Origin: PALSA-243 sp963743705
Lineage (GTDB): Bacteria > Acidobacteriota > Terriglobia > Bryobacterales > Bryobacteraceae
Assembly: GCA_963743705.1 (NCBI GenBank)
Contig: CAVUQS010000021.1
Location: 124,001 to 188,000, forward strand
Reading direction: 5' to 3'
DNA: 64,000 bases
Shown here: piece after piece, positions 32,191 through 39,900 of the stretch
Position numbering within the stretch: position 1 is the stretch's first letter
Layout: the number at the start of each line of letters is the position of its first letter
Position numbers and translations under genes: made by a program
The notes under the pieces: model-generated
Databases searched by the model: none
Seen by the model: the letters and a program-made list of their open reading frames with translations, nothing else
Told to the model about the DNA's origin: nothing

Positions 32191-34215
32191 ATGAGTTGGC
32201 GGCAGAAAACGCTCGTCGTCCTGGCCATTGGGCTTGGATCCCACCTTCTGTTGGGCCCAGTGCGGCGTGGCTGGTCCCAGATGGGCACGGATTTTCCCAA
32301 TTACTATACTGCCGCGATGCTAACGAGGCACAGCGAAAACTTGCGCCTGTTTTACGATTGGACCTGGTTTCAACGGCAGATACACTACGCGGGGATCGAG
32401 CGCCAACTCGGTGGTTACAGCCCACATACTCCGCTCACGATGTTGCCGTTCGTTCCCTTGACGTTCCTTCATCCGCAGGATGCAAAGCGCGCGTGGCTTG
32501 TCTTGGAATTCCTGTTTCTCGCGGCGAGCATTGCGCTGTTATCCCGCTGGAGCGGCGTTTCCATGCTGGAAACACTCGTGCTGGCGCTGTTGGCGCACGC
32601 GGCCCTCGGCAATAACTTTCTGATCGGGCAGTATTACATCTTTCTGTTGTTGCTTCTGACCTGCGCCGCCGGTTGTCTTCTCCGGAACCGCGAAGGCTGG
32701 GGCGGCGCGCTGATGGGACTGATCTTTGCGCTGAAACTCTACACCGCTCCATTCCTTCTCTTCTTCCTGGTGCGGAAGCAATGGAGGGCATTTTGGGGCT
32801 TTGTGGGAACAGTCGCCGGTCTCACCCTGCTGGCTGTCGCCATCTTTGGGTGGCATCCGGTCTGGTTCTTCGCCACCACCGTTATGCCCCGGGGCTTAGA
32901 TGGTTCGAGCAACGACCCATACAACCCAGGCTGGAGTTCCGTGGCGGCATTCTTGCGCCGCTCCCTGATCGGCGAAGCCGGCCTCAATCCGCATCCTCTG
33001 GTGCAGGCGCCAGCGGCATTCTTTTTCCTGCGCACGTTCTATACGCTTGGCGTGCTGGCGATTACGCTGCTGGCGCTGCGACGGCGCTCGCTAGAGCCCG
33101 CTCACGATTTGGCCTTGTTCCTGATCGTGCTGTTCGCCATCTCGCCGACTACCGCCTCCTACCACTACATCCTGCTGCTGGTTCCAGTAGCGCTCTTGCT
33201 AAAGGGGGCTTCCGAGGCCTGGGGGATCGGGCTGATCCTAATGTATGTGGCGGTTGAGCTCCCGCTCTATTCCTGGGACGCACCCTATTTCCCGAAGGCT
33301 TGGCTGCTGCTTGCAATGACGATTTACGCGGGCGCGCGTTACTGGCCCGGAATTCGGCCGCGGGCACTGTTCGCGATGGCCGCGGGGGTTGCATTGGTGG
33401 CTGCCGCCGATTCCGTGCACCGGATGCGCGTTTTCCTGGTCGAGCCACCGCAGGTGGACAGGCGCGCCGTGGTGGATGCCGGCTCGAACCTTTCCGCTTT
33501 TCCGGCGCCCTCGGCCGGCGGCTTGCTATACGAGGCGATGAGCCGCCACGGCTACGTCATTCGCGAAGCCGGCGCCGCGGATAGGGAAGAGTTTTCGTTT
33601 AGCGGCGATGCGTTTCATCCCGCTCCCACCGCGGACGGCGAGTCTATCTACTTCGAGTTGGCCTCCGGCGGCCGTTCTCAAATCGCCCGCCTGCGGCTGC
33701 CTGGCCGCGATGTCGCGATCGTCGTAGGATCCGAGTGGAACCCCAGCGAGCCCGCTATTTCGCCGGACGGCACGAAGCTCGCATTCGTCTCGGGAGGGTC
33801 ACTCTATCTTTGGGAAGGTGACCGGCGTTCGCGCCTGGCTACGGGAGATGTGTCCGCGCCGGCGTTCTTTCCCGACGGAGGGCGCGTGGCCTTTGCGCGG
33901 GGACTACCCGGCCGCAGGGAGATCGCAGCCGTTTCGGTTTCCGGCGGAGAGGCAGTCACGCTGGTGCGCCGCGGCGATTGTACCGAGCCGGCCATCTCGC
34001 CGGACGGCCTAAGGCTCGCGTTCGCGTGCGAGGAGACCGGAGCGGAACACATCTGGATTCAGGACCTTTCGTCCGGCCGCGCCCGGCGTGCTACCGATGG
34101 ATCCTGCACCAATCGCGCGCCCGCATGGAGTCTGGACTCCAGATCGATCGTCTTCGCCAGCGATTGTAACCGCGGCCTGGGGCTAACCGCGCTCTATCGC
34201 GTGGCGGCGGACTGA
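32191..34215 (+). CDS. GT87-type membrane glycosyltransferase fused to a TolB-like propeller
   Basis: A 674-aa fusion. Residues 1-410 are a polytopic membrane protein with about ten or more helices. The luminal-type motif GTDFPNYYTAAML and the DUF2029 pattern (GQYYIFLLLLLTCAAGCLL, MGLIFALKLYTAPFLL) match GT87 polyprenol-phosphate mannosyltransferases. Residues 470-674 hold PD40/WD40-like blades (AFHPAPTADGESIYFE, EPAISPDGTKLAFVSGG, EPAISPDGLRLAFACEE, RAPAWSLDSRSIVFAS), as in TolB. The propeller probably faces the periplasm and may bind protein or glycan. No ribosome-binding site is obvious at ATG 32191. It lies between brnTA and the second Hsp70. Confidence 0.75.
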   Translation: MSWRQKTLVVLAIGLGSHLLLGPVRRGWSQMGTDFPNYYTAAMLTRHSENLRLFYDWTWFQRQIHYAGIERQLGGYSPHTPLTMLPFVPLTFLHPQDAKRAWLVLEFLFLAASIALLSRWSGVSMLETLVLALLAHAALGNNFLIGQYYIFLLLLLTCAAGCLLRNREGWGGALMGLIFALKLYTAPFLLFFLVRKQWRAFWGFVGTVAGLTLLAVAIFGWHPVWFFATTVMPRGLDGSSNDPYNPGWSSVAAFLRRSLIGEAGLNPHPLVQAPAAFFFLRTFYTLGVLAITLLALRRRSLEPAHDLALFLIVLFAISPTTASYHYILLLVPVALLLKGASEAWGIGLILMYVAVELPLYSWDAPYFPKAWLLLAMTIYAGARYWPGIRPRALFAMAAGVALVAAADSVHRMRVFLVEPPQVDRRAVVDAGSNLSAFPAPSAGGLLYEAMSRHGYVIREAGAADREEFSFSGDAFHPAPTADGESIYFELASGGRSQIARLRLPGRDVAIVVGSEWNPSEPAISPDGTKLAFVSGGSLYLWEGDRRSRLATGDVSAPAFFPDGGRVAFARGLPGRREIAAVSVSGGEAVTLVRRGDCTEPAISPDGLRLAFACEETGAEHIWIQDLSSGRARRATDGSCTNRAPAWSLDSRSIVFASDCNRGLGLTALYRVAAD

Positions 34216-34243
34216 AGGCAATCCCGCTAATCTGGAAGAGCAC

Positions 34244-36895
34244 ATGAAAATCGGCATTGACCTGGGGACCACCAACTCTGCGCTGGCGTGGATTGACGAG
34301 CGCGAGGCGGAAGATCGCGAGTTTCCGCCGGTCCATATCTTTGAGACGCCGCAGTTGGTAGCGCAGGGGCGCGTGGAGCCGCGGCGCACGCTGCCATCGT
34401 TCTTGTTCCTGGAGGATGGACAGCCGGTGGGCGTGTACGCGCGCGAGCAGGGCGCGCTGGTGCCGACGCGGATGGTGCATTCGGCGAAATCGTGGCTTTC
34501 GAATCCGGATGTGGATCGGACCGCGAAGATTTTGCCGTGGGATTCGGCGGAAACGGGGCGAGTACTTTCGCCTGTGGAAGTTTCGGCGCGGTATCTGGCG
34601 AAATTTCGTGAGGAATGGGATCGCACGCAGGGCTCGGCGCTGGCCGAGCACGACATTGTGCTCACAGTGCCGGCATCGTTCGACGAAGAAGCGCGCGAAT
34701 TGACGGTGATGGCGGCGCGCGAGGCGGGAATCGAGAAACTCACGCTGCTCGAAGAACCGGCGGCGGCGTTTTATTCGTGGATCGCACACAACTTGGCGCA
34801 ATCGCGCAAGAAACTGTTCGATGGACAGGTGGTGCTGGTGTGCGATGTGGGCGGCGGCACCAGCGATTTCAGCCTGATTCGCGTGTCGCGCGATGGCGAT
34901 CTGGTGAATTTCACACGCACGGCGGTGGGCAAGCACCTGCTGCTGGGAGGCGACAATCTCGATCTCACCCTGGCGTGGCTGGTGGAGACGAAACTCAACT
35001 CGCAACTTACGATCCGGCAGCGCAGCGGGCTGCGGCGGCAATGCTCGTCGGCGAAAGAAAGGCTGCTGACCGATCCGAACCTGAAGAGCGTGGAGATTAC
35101 GGTGCTGGGGACGGGATCGTCGCTGATCGGCAAACTGCTGAAGAGCGAAATCCTGCGTGAAGAAGCGCTAGAACTGGCGCTCGAAGGATTTCTGCCGTTC
35201 ACGGAGCGAGGGGAGAAACCAAAGGACGAGAAGCGCAGCCTGTTCCGTGAATTGGGGCTGCCGTATGTTTCGGACCCAGCGGTGACGCGGCATCTGAACG
35301 AATTTCTGGAGCCGACGGGCGAGACGCCGGACGCGATTCTGTTTAACGGCGGATTTTTCATTCCCGAGATTTTGCGCGAGCGCGTGGCGGACGTCGTGGG
35401 CAAATGGTACGGCAAGCGGCCGGAGATTCTGGAGAACAGCGATCTGGATCTCGCGGTTGCGCGCGGAGCGGCTTACTACTCTTATGTGCGTTCGACCGGC
35501 AGCGGGGTGCTGGTGCGCGGCGGATTGCCGCGAACGTATTTCGTCGGGCTGGGCGATGTGCACGAGGGCAAGTTTTCGGCGGTCTGCATGGCGCCGCGCG
35601 GAGCGGAAGAGGGCACGTCGCTCGAAGTTGATAATGGCGCGCTGCAACTGGTGGCGAACCGGCCAGTTTCGTTCCGGCTCTATAGCTCGCTGACGCGAAC
35701 CGACGATAAGCTGGGCGATGTCGTGGAATTCGATGCGGCCGATTCGAGCTTGCACACGCATGCGCCGCTGCACGCGGTGATCCGCTTCGGCAAGAAAGCG
35801 GAGGAGCGGCTGATTCCGGTGAAGCTGGGGGCGCGGCTAACGGAAATCGGCACGCTTGAAACATGGTGCGAATCGAAAATCAGCGATAATCGCTGGCGGC
35901 TGGAATTCGCGCTGCGCAAACAGGCCGCGCAATCGACGGAGCGTAAGGCCGCCGCGGTGGTGAGCGAACAAGCGTTGAAGAGCGCGCTGGAGCTGATCGA
36001 AGCGGTGTTTTCACCGGGGGCGAAATCGCCTGTGGCTCCGGAGGAACTGCCGTCGAAGTTGGAACAGACGATGGGTCTCGGGCGGATGTCGTGGCCGGTG
36101 GCGGCGATCCGGCAGATGGCGGACACGTTCCTGGCGTCAGCGGACGGACGGAAGAAAAGCCCGGCTTACGAGGCGCGTTGGCTCAATTTGTGCGGATTCT
36201 GTTTGCGGCCGGGGTTTGGGTATCCGGGCGACGATTTCCGGGTGGAGCAAACGCGGCGCATTCACGCAGCGGGACTGACTTTTGCGAACCAGACGCAATG
36301 CGAAATCGACTGGTGGATCTTCTGGGGGCGCGTCGCGGGCGGACTGAACCGGAACCAGCAGAGCGATATTTATCAGCGCATGGCGGCGTCGCTGCTGCCG
36401 CGCGGCAACAAGAAGCCGCAGCGGGTGAATTCGGCGTTACTGCGCGAGATGTGGCGAACGGCGTCGAGTTTGGAATTGCTGCCGCTGGGCACGAAGACGG
36501 AGCTGGGCGATGCTTTGATCAAGCGGGTGCGAGCGGGCGATTACAAGGACAGCGAGCTTTGGTGCCTGGCGCGACTCGGCGCGCGGAAGTTGTTCTATGG
36601 GCCGATTAATCTGGTGGTTCCGCCGTCGATCTCGACGCGCTGGGCCGAGGTACTGCTGCGCGCGACGAATGCGGGCGATGCGATGGCTGCGATCGGGCGG
36701 CGCACGGATGATCCGACGCGCGATTTGCCCGTGGTGACGAGGGACGCGATCCGGGTGAAGGTGCAGGCGGCGCCGCATGCGGAGCGCCTGTTGCAGTTGT
36801 TCGAGGGAGAGGAAGAGGACGAGAGCGCGTTGGGGCGGATTTTTGGCGAGGAGTTGCCTTCGGGGTTGGTTATGGCGGAAGCGGAAGCGGGCTAA
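34244..36895 (+). CDS. Hsp70-family protein 2 with long C-terminal (DUF3731-like) extension
   Basis: An 883-aa actin-fold ATPase. It has IGIDLGTTNSALAWID (phosphate 1), VCDVGGGTSDFSLIRV (phosphate 2) and GKHLLLGGDNLDLTLAW. Up to about residue 570 it aligns with Hsp70 protein 1, including the short module IGTLETWCESKISDNRWRLEF. The last ~300 residues (WPVAAIRQMADTFL ... EARWLNLCGFCLRPGFGYPGDDFRVEQ ... QCEIDWWIFWGRVAGGLNRNQQ) are an added helical domain of the DUF3731 kind. The pair normally lies in one operon; here 2.7 kb separates them. Its stop codon TAA lies in the loop of the double-hairpin repeat at 36889-36920. Confidence 0.85.
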   Translation: MKIGIDLGTTNSALAWIDEREAEDREFPPVHIFETPQLVAQGRVEPRRTLPSFLFLEDGQPVGVYAREQGALVPTRMVHSAKSWLSNPDVDRTAKILPWDSAETGRVLSPVEVSARYLAKFREEWDRTQGSALAEHDIVLTVPASFDEEARELTVMAAREAGIEKLTLLEEPAAAFYSWIAHNLAQSRKKLFDGQVVLVCDVGGGTSDFSLIRVSRDGDLVNFTRTAVGKHLLLGGDNLDLTLAWLVETKLNSQLTIRQRSGLRRQCSSAKERLLTDPNLKSVEITVLGTGSSLIGKLLKSEILREEALELALEGFLPFTERGEKPKDEKRSLFRELGLPYVSDPAVTRHLNEFLEPTGETPDAILFNGGFFIPEILRERVADVVGKWYGKRPEILENSDLDLAVARGAAYYSYVRSTGSGVLVRGGLPRTYFVGLGDVHEGKFSAVCMAPRGAEEGTSLEVDNGALQLVANRPVSFRLYSSLTRTDDKLGDVVEFDAADSSLHTHAPLHAVIRFGKKAEERLIPVKLGARLTEIGTLETWCESKISDNRWRLEFALRKQAAQSTERKAAAVVSEQALKSALELIEAVFSPGAKSPVAPEELPSKLEQTMGLGRMSWPVAAIRQMADTFLASADGRKKSPAYEARWLNLCGFCLRPGFGYPGDDFRVEQTRRIHAAGLTFANQTQCEIDWWIFWGRVAGGLNRNQQSDIYQRMAASLLPRGNKKPQRVNSALLREMWRTASSLELLPLGTKTELGDALIKRVRAGDYKDSELWCLARLGARKLFYGPINLVVPPSISTRWAEVLLRATNAGDAMAAIGRRTDDPTRDLPVVTRDAIRVKVQAAPHAERLLQLFEGEEEDESALGRIFGEELPSGLVMAEAEAG

Positions 36896-36920
36896 AGCCC
36901 GGAGCAGGCTGAAGGCCTGC
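36889..36920. repeat. double-hairpin intergenic repeat, copy 2
   Basis: GGGC-TAAA-GCCC (36889-36900) followed by GCAGGC-TGAAG-GCCTGC (36904-36920). The second hairpin is identical to 7747-7763. The first hairpin's loop TAAA contains the hsp70 stop codon, so the repeat defines the gene end. It lies between convergent genes. Confidence 0.75.
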
Positions 36921-36924
36921 CCTA

Positions 36925-37605
36925 CTAGCGCATGTAGAAGAGGCTGAGGCGGGGAAGGGCGGCTTTTTCGAGGAGATTGCGCTCGAGGAATTGCTTTTCG
37001 AGCAGAGCTAATTGATCGGCGGTCATTTTGGCGCGGTAGGGGCGGAGCTGGCGGTCGAGCTCGGTGCGGGCTTGGAAGAGCGATTCTTCGGTTTGCGCGA
37101 GGTGGGCGGCGGCGATCATTTTTTCTTCGAGGACGGTGAGGCGGCGCTCGAGGGATTCGAGGTCGGAGTAATGCTGTTCGGCCTCGGCGGCCAAATGGCG
37201 GAGGGCGGCGGCGGTCTCGGCGTGATCGGGCGGGAGTGAATCCGCATTGCGCTGCAGATAGGCTTGCAACTCTTCGAGGGCGAAGGGCGCGGCGGTCTCG
37301 CGGTGGGCGCGGGGCTGGGCGGTTCCGGCCATGATCTGCGCTTCGGCGAGCACGGCTTGCGCGCAGAAGGCGAGCGAGTTCACCATCTGAGTTCTGACGC
37401 GGCGGCCGCGCCATTTTTCAAATGCGGCGTCGATGCCGCGCAAGACGGCTTCGAGCGGTACACCGGCGTTTTTCCAGGTTTCGATGAGCGCCCAATCGAG
37501 GGGCGAGAGCAGGAACAGGCTGGTGGCGCGGGCGCGTTGGAAGTGTTCTTCGATTTCGGTGAAGTAGTTGAAGTAATTCAGCGGCCAGTCGCGGTCTTCA
37601 CTCAC
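36925..37605 (-). CDS. conserved-looking protein of unknown function downstream of coaX
   Basis: A 226-aa protein I do not recognise. The N-terminal part (DWPLNYFNYFTEIEEHFQRARATSLFLLSPLDWALIETWKNAGVPLEAVLRGIDAAFEKW) looks like a compact helical domain. It is followed by a charged coiled-coil region (LAAEAEQHYSDLESLERRLTVLEEKMIAAAHLAQTEESLFQARTELD, shown here only as a pattern of heptads at about residues 125-175) and a leucine-rich tail. There is no signal peptide or membrane segment. GTG 37605 overlaps the coaX stop as GTGA, so it is the last gene of the valS operon. Cofactor-related work is possible but not shown. Confidence 0.7.
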   Translation of the reverse strand: MSEDRDWPLNYFNYFTEIEEHFQRARATSLFLLSPLDWALIETWKNAGVPLEAVLRGIDAAFEKWRGRRVRTQMVNSLAFCAQAVLAEAQIMAGTAQPRAHRETAAPFALEELQAYLQRNADSLPPDHAETAAALRHLAAEAEQHYSDLESLERRLTVLEEKMIAAAHLAQTEESLFQARTELDRQLRPYRAKMTADQLALLEKQFLERNLLEKAALPRLSLFYMR

Positions 37606-38369
37606 TTGCGGTTGCGCTCCCAAATCATAGCGAGGCCTTCGAGGGTGAGATGCTCGTCGACGGTTTTGAGATAGCGCGAGCCCTGCACGATCATGCGGGC
37701 CTGGCCTCCGGTGGCGATGGCTTTCGTCTCGGGGCCGAGCTTGGCGGTGATGCGCTCGATGATGGCGTCGATAGCGCCGATGGTTCCGAAATAGAGGCCG
37801 GATTGCATGCTGGCGATTGTGTTGGTGCCGACGACGTCGGCCGGCGGGCGGAACTCGACCATGGGCAGGCGCGCGGTCTTGCTGAAGAGCGCGTCGATGG
37901 CGATGCCGATGCCGACGGCGATGGCCCCGCCCAGGTATTCGGCGTCACGCGAGACGACATCGAAGTTGATGGTGGTGCCGAGATCGCATACGACGCAGGG
38001 GCCGCCATATTTATTGAACGCTGCGACGCCGTTGACGAGGCGATCGGCGCCCACTTCGCCGGGGTTGTCGTAACGGATGGTGAGGCCGAGATCGGTGCGC
38101 GGCGTGACGAACATGGCCTGGGTGTGAAAGTAACGCTCGGTCATGGCGGCGAGCGTGGCGTCGATAGAAGGCACGACGCTCGAAATGATGATGCCATCAA
38201 CGCGGGCGATGTCGAGGCCGGCGGGCGAGAACAGATTGCGCAGCAGGATGCCCCATTCGTCGGCGGTCTGCTCGCGAATGGTGCGCAGGCGCCAATCGGA
38301 AATCAGCTTGCCGCCTTCGAATGCGCCGATGGTGATGTTGCTATTGCCTGCATCAAGAGCGAGCAGCAC
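37602..38369 (-). CDS. coaX: type III pantothenate kinase
   Basis: First enzyme of coenzyme A synthesis, 255 aa, the usual CoaX length. Motifs are the N-terminal DAGNSNITIG (phosphate loop), GADRLVNGVAAFNKYG (pantothenate/dimer motif), and CDLGTTINFDVV (second phosphate motif with catalytic Asp). Members use ATP or other donors and are not feedback-inhibited by CoA. GTG 38369 was chosen for the GGAGG a few bases upstream and because the preceding open frame lies inside birA. The gene overlaps birA by 17 bases. Confidence 0.93.
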   Translation of the reverse strand: MLLALDAGNSNITIGAFEGGKLISDWRLRTIREQTADEWGILLRNLFSPAGLDIARVDGIIISSVVPSIDATLAAMTERYFHTQAMFVTPRTDLGLTIRYDNPGEVGADRLVNGVAAFNKYGGPCVVCDLGTTINFDVVSRDAEYLGGAIAVGIGIAIDALFSKTARLPMVEFRPPADVVGTNTIASMQSGLYFGTIGAIDAIIERITAKLGPETKAIATGGQARMIVQGSRYLKTVDEHLTLEGLAMIWERNRK

Positions 38370-39099
38370 GAACGCCTCCTGCAAGGACCAGGGTAACCGT
38401 TCCATCGTCCTGCCGGACTTTGAGGAAGCCAGCGGCGTCGAGACCTTCGGTGACGCCGTGGATATCGCCATCGGGCTGATGCACGACGACGCGGCGGCCG
38501 GAGGCATAGCTGGAGGCGTGAGTGAAGAGATCGAGAACCTCTTCGATGCGCAGCGTGGCGTAACGCTCGACGGCAGGGACCAGGGCGGCAAGGATTTGTT
38601 CGCGCGAGAATTCGCGGCCGGCGGCGAGGCGAAGGGAGGTGGCGACGGGATCGATCTCCGGGGGGAACGATGCGTGATTGACGTTGATGCCGATGCCGGC
38701 GACGGCCGCGCCACCGATGAAATACGGGTCTTTGGATGGCTGGGTGATGCTCACGATCTGCACGAGAATGCCGCCGGCTTTCTTTTCGTTGAGCATGATG
38801 TCGTTGGGCCAGCGGATGTCGCAGACCAAGCCGGTGACTTCGGTGATGGCTTCGACGACGCCCAGGCCGATGGCGAGCGTGAGGACGGGCGCGGGGTGGA
38901 AAACGATGGAGCAATAGATGCCGGCCTCGGGCTCGGAGTGCCAGACGTGGCCGTGGCGGCCTTGCCCGGCGGTTTGCTCGCCGGCGATGACGATGGAGCC
39001 GCGCGGAAGGATGGCGGCGGCGCGCATGGTGGAGTCGACGGTCGGGTAGTAGTCGATGCGGCGGTCGGGGAGGGCGCGGCGGAGGAAATCGATGTTCAT
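38353..39099 (-). CDS. birA: biotin--[acetyl-CoA-carboxylase] ligase
   Basis: Biotin protein ligase of 248 aa. It has the biotinyl-AMP motif (AGQGRHGHVWHS, a variant of GRGRxGR), the biotin-binding RWPNDIMLNEKKAGGILVQ, GIGINVNH, and a C-terminal SH3-like domain. It lacks the N-terminal DNA-binding domain of E. coli BirA, so it is a pure enzyme (class I) and not a repressor. ATG 39099 overlaps the nadC stop by 4 bases; coaX follows with a 17-base overlap. Confidence 0.93.
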   Translation of the reverse strand: MNIDFLRRALPDRRIDYYPTVDSTMRAAAILPRGSIVIAGEQTAGQGRHGHVWHSEPEAGIYCSIVFHPAPVLTLAIGLGVVEAITEVTGLVCDIRWPNDIMLNEKKAGGILVQIVSITQPSKDPYFIGGAAVAGIGINVNHASFPPEIDPVATSLRLAAGREFSREQILAALVPAVERYATLRIEEVLDLFTHASSYASGRRVVVHQPDGDIHGVTEGLDAAGFLKVRQDDGTVTLVLAGGVRAARS

Positions 39100-39900
39100 G
39101 AGAGTTCCAGGCGGAGGCTGATATCGACGGCGGGCGCGGAGTGGGTGATAGCGCCGGCGGAAACGAAATCGGCGCCGGTCTCGGCGTAGGCGCGAACGGT
39201 GTCGAGCGTGATGCCGCCGGAGAGTTCGACGGTGGCGCGGCCGGCGATTTCGCGGACCCAGGCGGTGGCTTCGGCGGGGGTGAGGTTATCGAGGAGGAGA
39301 TGGCGGACGCCGGCGTCGAGGGCTTCGTGGAGTTCCGGGAGGGTTCTAACTTCAAGTTCAAGTTCCAACCCAGCGTGCGCAGGCCGGGAGGCCTGCGCCA
39401 CTGCCGCGCGAATGCCGCCGGCGGCGGTGATGTGATTGTTCTTGATTAGGATGGCATCGTAGAGGCCCATGCGGTGGTTGGTGACGCCGCCGGCGGCAGC
39501 GGCGTGCTTTTCGAGGAGGCGCAGGCCGGGAGTGGTTTTGCGCGTGTCGAGGACGCGGCATTTGGTTCCGGCGACGGCATCGGCGAATTGGCGGGCCAGC
39601 GTGGCGACGCCGCTCAGGCGTTGGAGAAAGTTGAGCGAGACGCGCTCGCGCTCGAGCAAGGCGCCGGCTCTGCCTTCGACGGTGGCGATGATGTCGCCAG
39701 GCGCGCAGCGATCGCCATCGTGCTTGTGCAGGGTCGAGGTTTTCGAAGATCTCGGCGAGGACTTCGGTGCCGGCGAGCACCAGGGGTTCACGCGCAAGGA
39801 AGGTTCCTTTTGCGCGGAGCGATTCGGGGATGCAGGCGCAGGTGGTTACGTCGCCCGCGCCGATATCCTCTTCGAGCGCGAGACGGACGATTTCCATCAT
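39096..39900 (-). pseudogene. nadC: nicotinate-nucleotide pyrophosphorylase, frameshifted once
   Basis: NadC makes nicotinate mononucleotide from quinolinate. The first ~57 codons (MMEIVRLALEEDIGAGDVTT ... VLAEIFENLDP) and the rest (APGDIIATVEGRAGALLERERVSLNFLQRLSG ... DTRKTTPGLR ... NNHITAAGGI ... LSGGI) are in different frames. They join at a CCC run (39731-39733 on the + strand) with one extra base. Both parts are otherwise well conserved, so either a sequencing indel or a very young lesion is likely. The C-terminal half also carries an insertion (QASRPAHAG) from the palindromic repeat at 39377-39403. Starts and stops overlap valS and birA by 4 bases each. Confidence 0.8.
39377..39403. repeat. 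GCGCAGGCC/GGCCTGCGC palindromic repeat, copy 2 (inside nadC)
   Basis: Differs at one base in 27 from the copy at 19263-19289. It lies in frame within nadC and encodes QASRPAHAG on the minus strand, between the segments AAGGIRAAVA and LELELEV. This looks like an in-frame insertion of a dispersed palindrome into a housekeeping gene. Confidence 0.75.

Noticed and set aside
29693..36895. The two Hsp70 genes as the housekeeping dnaK
   Set aside because: They lack the DnaK substrate-binding domain and lid and have no dnaJ or grpE neighbour.
39731..39733. Programmed frameshifting as the cause of the split nadC
   Set aside because: The site is a short CCC run with no slippery heptamer or stimulatory structure recognised, and NadC is not known to use frameshifting.
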